From NCBI GenBank assembly GCA_900550035.1, contig URQS01000008.1, positions 1 through 64,000 on the forward strand: a stretch of 64,000 bases of DNA, in the 5' to 3' direction. This DNA comes from an uncultured Prevotella sp. (GTDB lineage Bacteria; Bacteroidota; Bacteroidia; Bacteroidales; Bacteroidaceae). Shown piece by piece: positions 60,007-64,000 of the stretch (position 1 is its first letter; every line of letters begins with the position of its first letter). The notes beneath the pieces were generated by a model that saw nothing but the letters and a program-made list of their open reading frames with translations, ran no database searches and was not told where the DNA came from. The position numbers were made by a program, and so were the translations under genes.

Positions 60007-61353
60007 ATGGGCAATCCAAAAGCATTCCTCACTATACACCGTAAAGAGGCGGGCTACCGCCCCATACACGACCGCATTCACGACTTTGGTGAAGTCGAAC
60101 AAACACTCAACAGCAACGACCGCCGTCAGCAGGCATCACGCTGTATGGACTGTGGCGTACCCTTCTGCCACTGGGCATGCCCCCTGGGCAACAAGGCACC
60201 CGAGTGGAACGACGCCCTATACAAGGGCGACTGGGAGCTGGCTTATCGCCTGCTCAACTCAACCAACGACTTTCCCGAGTTCACCGGACGCATCTGTCCG
60301 GCGCTGTGCGAGAAGGCTTGCGTGCTCAATCTCGTTGAACACGAACCTACAACCAACCGCGAGGACGAGTGCGCCATTACCGAACACGCATTCCAGGAGG
60401 ACTACGTACGTGTAGAACAACCCGAACGCAACGGCAAGAAAGTATGCGTCATCGGTGCTGGACCTGCCGGACTCGTGGCAGCCAACCGCCTCAACCACAT
60501 GGGCTACTCGGTAACAGTGATGGAGAAGAACGAAAGCGCAGGCGGACTGCTGCGCTACGGCATTCCTAACTTCAAGCTCAACAAGGCTGTCATCGACCGT
60601 CGTATCGCTCTACTCGAAGAAGAAGGCATCGTATTCAAATACAACTCACCAGTCGACGTAGAACATCTGCCCGAGGGCTTCGACGCTTACGTTGTATCAA
60701 CCGGAACGCCTACTGCACGCGACCTCAAGATTCCCGGACGCGAACTGAAGGGCGTACACTTCGCTCTCGAAATGCTCTCACAGCAAAACAGAGTGTTGGC
60801 AGGTATGGAGTTCAAGAAGGAAGAACTGGTCAACGCCAAGGGTAAAGACGTGCTCGTAATAGGCGGTGGCGACACCGGATCAGACTGCATCGGAACGGCA
60901 CACCGCCAGGGATGTAAGTCGGTAACTCAAATAGAGATTATGCCGCGACCCGTTGACGGACCCGACGACCCGAAGAATCCTTGGCCCAACTGGCCTCGTA
61001 CACTCAAGACTACATCGTCGCACGAGGAGGGTTGCACACGCCGCTGGAACATTAACTCATTAGAGTTCCTCGGCGACAAGAACGGCAAGCTTACCGGAGT
61101 GCGTGTACAAGAAATAACATGGAAACCCAATCCCGACGGCGGACGTCCGCTGATGGAGCCAGTGGGCAAGCCAGAGATAATAAAGTGTGAAATGGTGTTG
61201 CTCGCAATGGGATTCCTCAAACCCGAACAACCCAAGTTTGCCTCTAACGTATTCGTAGCCGGCGATGCAGCAAATGGAGCATCGCTTGTAGTACGAGCTA
61301 TGGCAAGCGGAAAGAAAATAGCTGCTGAAATAGATAATTTCCTATCGAAGTAA
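60007..61353 (+). CDS. gltD: Glutamate synthase small subunit
   Basis: The 448-aa flavoprotein supplies electrons from NADPH to GltB. N-terminal cysteines for 4Fe-4S clusters: CMDCGVPFCHWACPLGN and FTGRICPALCEKACVLN. Then FAD-binding VCVIGAGPAGLVAANRL and NADPH-binding VLVIGGGDTGSDCIGTA, ending with the FAD-site FVAGDAANGASLVVRAMASG. The start is 220 bp after gltB, wider than usual for gltBD, because a repeat array has entered the gap. Ends at a clear terminator. Confidence 0.97.
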   Translation: MGNPKAFLTIHRKEAGYRPIHDRIHDFGEVEQTLNSNDRRQQASRCMDCGVPFCHWACPLGNKAPEWNDALYKGDWELAYRLLNSTNDFPEFTGRICPALCEKACVLNLVEHEPTTNREDECAITEHAFQEDYVRVEQPERNGKKVCVIGAGPAGLVAANRLNHMGYSVTVMEKNESAGGLLRYGIPNFKLNKAVIDRRIALLEEEGIVFKYNSPVDVEHLPEGFDAYVVSTGTPTARDLKIPGRELKGVHFALEMLSQQNRVLAGMEFKKEELVNAKGKDVLVIGGGDTGSDCIGTAHRQGCKSVTQIEIMPRPVDGPDDPKNPWPNWPRTLKTTSSHEEGCTRRWNINSLEFLGDKNGKLTGVRVQEITWKPNPDGGRPLMEPVGKPEIIKCEMVLLAMGFLKPEQPKFASNVFVAGDAANGASLVVRAMASGKKIAAEIDNFLSK

Positions 61354-61405
61354 TTGCTTTTATACGTCCTGTTGTTGAAACAGAACAAAATGCAGCTATA
61401 TAGAG

Positions 61406-61448
61406 ACGGGGTCGTCGCCGAAGAGGCAACGACCCCGTTATTTTTTTG
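61406..61448 (+). terminator. Rho-independent terminator after gltD
   Basis: A 14-bp stem with one mismatch (ACGGGGTCGT at the base, 61406-61419 with 61425-61438), loop GAAGA, then a T-run on the plus strand. The NCS2 permease gene converges on it. Confidence 0.85.
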
Positions 61449-61465
61449 TCCTTAAAGCGATTGGC

Positions 61466-62773
61466 TTACTCGCCCATCACCTTCTTAGGCAATACAAGAT
61501 TGAGGATTACGGCAAGCAGGAACACTACTGCTACGCAGTTCTCAGCAAATACGGTGCGCACGATTTCGGGGAATATGGCAAACATTCCGGTGGCTTGGGT
61601 GAAGCCAAGACCTACACTCAGCGACAAACTAACAATGACCATGTTGCGCTGTGAGAATCCTGCACGTGCCATCATACCAAATCCGGCAAACAGAATGCTT
61701 CCGAACATCATGATAGTACAGCCGCCGAGCACAGCCTGTGGGATTGTGGTGAGGGCTGCACCGATAGCGGGGAACACGCCGCCGATAATCATCACCACAG
61801 CACCTACGCCGATAGTGAAGCGGTTGACGACACCCGATATGGCTGCCAGACCTACGTTCTGGCTGAATGATGTGATTGGAGTACAGCCGAACAGACCCGA
61901 TACTGAGCTGACGAAACCGTCGCAGCAGATGGCAGAACCCATCTCCTTGGTCTCCGGGTCGCGCTTCAAGGCGCTGTTGCAGAGTGCTGAAGTGTCGCCG
62001 ATAGTCTCAGTTGCCGACACAAGATATACGGCTACTACAGAGAGGATGGCACCGATGTTGAACTCGGGAGTGAAGGGGAGTAAGCGCGGCAGGGCGATAA
62101 TGGAATGTCCGCTGAGGCTGTCGAAGTTGACCATTCCCATGAAGCAGGCGAGCACATAGCCCACGATGAGGCCCACAAGAACCGAAAGCGAGCGCAGGAA
62201 ACCCTTGGCAAACACCTGGCAAAGCAGGCAGGCAAGAAGCGTTACGGTGCCCACAATCCAGTTGTTCATGCTGCCGAAGTCGGGCGCACCCATACCTCCT
62301 GCAAACGAGTTGGCTCCGATGGGCAGAAGCGAGAAGCCGATAGCCGTAACGACAGTAGCCGAAACGACATGCGGGATGAGCTTGATCCAGTACTTGACGA
62401 AGAGTCCGAGCAGTCCCTCAACAAGACCGCCGACGATGACGGCACCTATAAGCGTGCCCATACCGTATGTTCCGGCAATGCCGATGGCAAGCGAGAGGAA
62501 CGTGAACGAGATGCCCATCACGATAGGTAGACGCGAACCAATGCGCCATACGGGGAAGAGCTGCACCAGAGTACCGATACCGGCAATCACCATACAGTTC
62601 TGTATGAGCGCGGCACTGACTGCGCTGTCGAGTCCGACGGCAGCGGCAAGAATCATGATTGGAGTGATGTTGCTGACAAACATGGCCAGCACGTGCTGTA
62701 GACCGAACGGGAGAGCTTTTCCCAACGGCACTCTACCGTCAAGCTGGTAGAGATTCTCAGAGGAATTTGACAT
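61466..62773 (-). CDS. NCS2-family nucleobase (xanthine/uracil-type) permease
   Basis: A 435-aa inner-membrane symporter with about 12-14 helices. Family marks: FGLQHVLAMFVSNITPI at the N-terminus (QH motif), SATETIGDTSALC with the substrate-binding Glu region, and ITSFSQNVGLAAISGVVNRF, corresponding to the QNxGxxxxTxVxxR signature (the Thr and Arg positions differ slightly as in many xanthine-type members). It probably imports a purine base; specificity is uncertain. Confidence 0.88.
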   Translation of the reverse strand: MSNSSENLYQLDGRVPLGKALPFGLQHVLAMFVSNITPIMILAAAVGLDSAVSAALIQNCMVIAGIGTLVQLFPVWRIGSRLPIVMGISFTFLSLAIGIAGTYGMGTLIGAVIVGGLVEGLLGLFVKYWIKLIPHVVSATVVTAIGFSLLPIGANSFAGGMGAPDFGSMNNWIVGTVTLLACLLCQVFAKGFLRSLSVLVGLIVGYVLACFMGMVNFDSLSGHSIIALPRLLPFTPEFNIGAILSVVAVYLVSATETIGDTSALCNSALKRDPETKEMGSAICCDGFVSSVSGLFGCTPITSFSQNVGLAAISGVVNRFTIGVGAVVMIIGGVFPAIGAALTTIPQAVLGGCTIMMFGSILFAGFGMMARAGFSQRNMVIVSLSLSVGLGFTQATGMFAIFPEIVRTVFAENCVAVVFLLAVILNLVLPKKVMGE

Positions 62774-62836
62774 TGTTTTTTATATGTAAAGTGAATTGAT
62801 ATATCACTCAGAAATTGCGACTTTGCACAATATAGG

Positions 62837-62847
62837 GTGCAAAGTTA
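62837..62847 (-). promoter_or_regulatory. -7 element for the NCS2 permease
   Basis: Minus-strand TAACTTTG (62840-62847), 64 bp upstream of the permease ATG. CTTTGCAC and GTGCAAAG (62821-62828 and 62837-62844) form an inverted repeat around it. No purine riboswitch fold was recognised in the leader. Confidence 0.45.
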
Positions 62848-62861
62848 CAAAAAAAAATGCT

Positions 62862-63848
62862 TTATTGGTTCTCCTTGTTTATCAAGTTCACAACAACCTT
62901 CACCATTACATCCTTCTCCTCAGTGCGGCTCTCTGCAATCATCAGAGTAAGTGCAACGAGGGTGTTGTCGGCAATGCGTTTGTGTCCGTCTTCGGCATAC
63001 AGCACACGGTTGTTATTGAGAAACCACAGGAAGAGCATTGCAGCAATGCGCTTGTTTCCGTCGCTGAACGAATGGTTCTTTACAACGAGATATAGCAGCA
63101 TGGCTGCTTTCTCCTCGACAGAAGGATAGAGTTCTTCGCCACCGAAGGTCTGGTATATCTGTCCGATGCTGCTTTTGAACGAGTCGTCCTTCTCGTTGGC
63201 AAACCATTGTGAACCTCCGAACTTATCCTTTAAGGCGTTGATGGCCTCCATTGCATTATCATAAGTAGCACGGAACGGCTCATTCTTGGTTGTCTGCTGT
63301 ATTGACAGCGACTGATAATCGTAATGGTCGAGAGTGTCGAGGGCGTAAACATAATCGCTGATAACATTAAACAATCCGTCATATTCCTCTGTCGTGACTT
63401 TCTGCTGCATACCTACTGCGCGTGCCATAAGCCGCACTACATCTTTAAGCTCGTTGTAGCGGTCGAGCTTGAGCTGCTGGTTTATGACGTAGCCTTTGAT
63501 GAGGTATTGCTTGAGAACGGAGGTTGCCCAACGACGAAACGATGTTGCATTCTTGCTATTTACTCTATATCCTACGGAAATAATCATATCAAGATTGTAA
63601 TATGGTATTTCTCGAACTATCTGTCTTTGTCCCTCTATTCGAACCTGTGCATTTTTTGCACAAGTTGAATTTTCTTCGAGTTCTTCCGATTTATAGATAT
63701 TACGAATATGACGTACTATTGAAGTTCTATCTACTCCAAACAAATCTGCCATCTGACTTTGTGTAAGCCAAACTGTCTCATTCTCCAACTTCACATTAAG
63801 TTGTACGCTGCCGTCTTGCGAACGGTATATTTCTATTTGATTGTTCAT
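62862..63848 (-). CDS. RhuM-type protein with C-terminal Fic/DOC domain
   Basis: A 328-aa two-domain protein. The N-terminal RhuM (virulence protein) part, about 1-180, starts IEIYRSQDGSVQLNVKLENE with VWLTQSQMADLFGVDRTSIV, a helix-turn-helix. The C-terminal DOC-like part carries H259-SFSDGNK-R267, the HxFxxGNK form found in Doc-type kinases and Fic relatives (here Ser in the second place). It might modify a protein with a phosphate or AMP group. No separate antitoxin is seen beside it, and no inhibitory (S/T)xxxE(G/N) motif was recognised. Confidence 0.85.
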   Translation of the reverse strand: MNNQIEIYRSQDGSVQLNVKLENETVWLTQSQMADLFGVDRTSIVRHIRNIYKSEELEENSTCAKNAQVRIEGQRQIVREIPYYNLDMIISVGYRVNSKNATSFRRWATSVLKQYLIKGYVINQQLKLDRYNELKDVVRLMARAVGMQQKVTTEEYDGLFNVISDYVYALDTLDHYDYQSLSIQQTTKNEPFRATYDNAMEAINALKDKFGGSQWFANEKDDSFKSSIGQIYQTFGGEELYPSVEEKAAMLLYLVVKNHSFSDGNKRIAAMLFLWFLNNNRVLYAEDGHKRIADNTLVALTLMIAESRTEEKDVMVKVVVNLINKENQ

Positions 63849-63888
63849 GTTTAATTGTTGTTTTGGTTTGTCTTAAAGTTTATAGATT

Positions 63889-63925
63889 CCCTTTTACTTT
63901 TTTACCCTTTTACTTTTTTACTTTT
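63889..63925. repeat. Single-arm short-unit array (CTTTTAC type)
   Basis: CCCTTTTACTTTTTTACCC followed by more TTTTACTTTTTTAC units, overlapping the stop codon of the YifB-like gene. The complement resembles the AAAAGAGT array at 48.8 kb. Confidence 0.6.
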
Positions 63926-64000
63926 AATACAACCTTCGCTCAGCCCAATCGCCACGGTCGAGGTTTCTATATCCTATAGCTTCGCTTATGTGCTGCACCT
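63924..64000 (-). CDS. C-terminal end of a YifB/ComM-like Mg-chelatase-type ATPase, cut by window edge
   Basis: The last 24 codons read VQHISEAIGYRNLDRGDWAE-RRLY-stop. The HxxEAIxYRxLDR pattern is the typical end of YifB/ComM AAA ATPases (competence-related helicases). Too short for more certainty; the rest lies beyond the window. Confidence 0.6.
   Translation of the reverse strand, partial: VQHISEAIGYRNLDRGDWAERRLY

Noticed and set aside
62774..62861. Purine riboswitch ahead of the NCS2 permease
   Set aside because: The leader is under 70 nt and lacks the three-way-junction core of purine riboswitches; only an inverted repeat around the -7 box is seen.

Overview
The window is chromosomal DNA from a member of the Bacteroidales, most likely Prevotellaceae (Prevotella/Segatella-like). 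The evidence is SusC/SusD pairs, a hybrid-two-component-type regulator, DUF4843, PKD-like and PCMD lipoproteins, an S46 dipeptidyl-peptidase, and Bacteroidetes promoters (-7 TAnnTTTG, sometimes with a -33 TTTG about 20 bp upstream) instead of -35/-10 boxes. The genus is an inference. No rRNA, tRNA, CRISPR array or complete transposase gene was seen.

Layout. 0-3.1 kb: the str operon rpsL-rpsG-fusA on the minus strand, with fusA cut by the window edge. 3.4-6.7 kb: a HepT/MntA-type HEPN-nucleotidyltransferase pair, a DUF3467 protein, a secreted EEP-family hydrolase and a BASS-family transporter. 6.8-7.25 kb: a cluster of palindromic and MITE-like repeats. 7.26-13.4 kb: icd, aconitase, a CitC-CitG fusion and citX. 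13.4-33.7 kb: an island with two polysaccharide-utilisation-type loci (PUL1: degenerate HTCS, GH16, susD, susC; PUL2: PKD-like lipoprotein, DUF4843, susD, susC), a sigma-factor remnant and an AAA/DUF4143 ATPase. 33.7-36.4 kb: citF, citE and citD. From 36.6 kb most genes are on the plus strand: HAD hydrolase, ribF, CPBP protease, DEAD-box helicase, a three-gene secreted/outer-membrane set, Fic protein, ung, DUF3109, a SpmA-SpmB-like protein, a four-helix protein, a flippase, a DPP7-like peptidase, an AraC regulator, gltB and gltD. A DUF3332 lipoprotein, an NCS2 permease, a RhuM-Fic protein and the last codons of a YifB-like ATPase are on the minus strand.

How the genes fit together. CitD/E/F are the citrate lyase subunits, while CitC, CitG and CitX make, attach and acetylate its prosthetic group. 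Read in the direction of transcription the order is citDEF, then 20 kb of island, then citX-citCG-acn-icd, so the island appears to divide one citrate locus. Aconitase and Icd carry citrate to 2-oxoglutarate, the substrate of GltBD encoded 45 kb away. The visible gene damage is confined to the island and its border: an in-frame TAG in susD1, an in-frame TAG in susC2, a sigma-factor fragment and a frameshift in citF. The PUL1 regulator has also lost its phospho-acceptor histidine and receiver domain.

A second theme is repeats. Many intergenic gaps hold arrays of 7-10 nt units, often as two arms of an inverted repeat, with a different unit at each locus. One array is translated, as the linker of the CitC-CitG fusion. 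PUL1 is bracketed by inverted 79-bp copies of a repeat that are about 89% identical.
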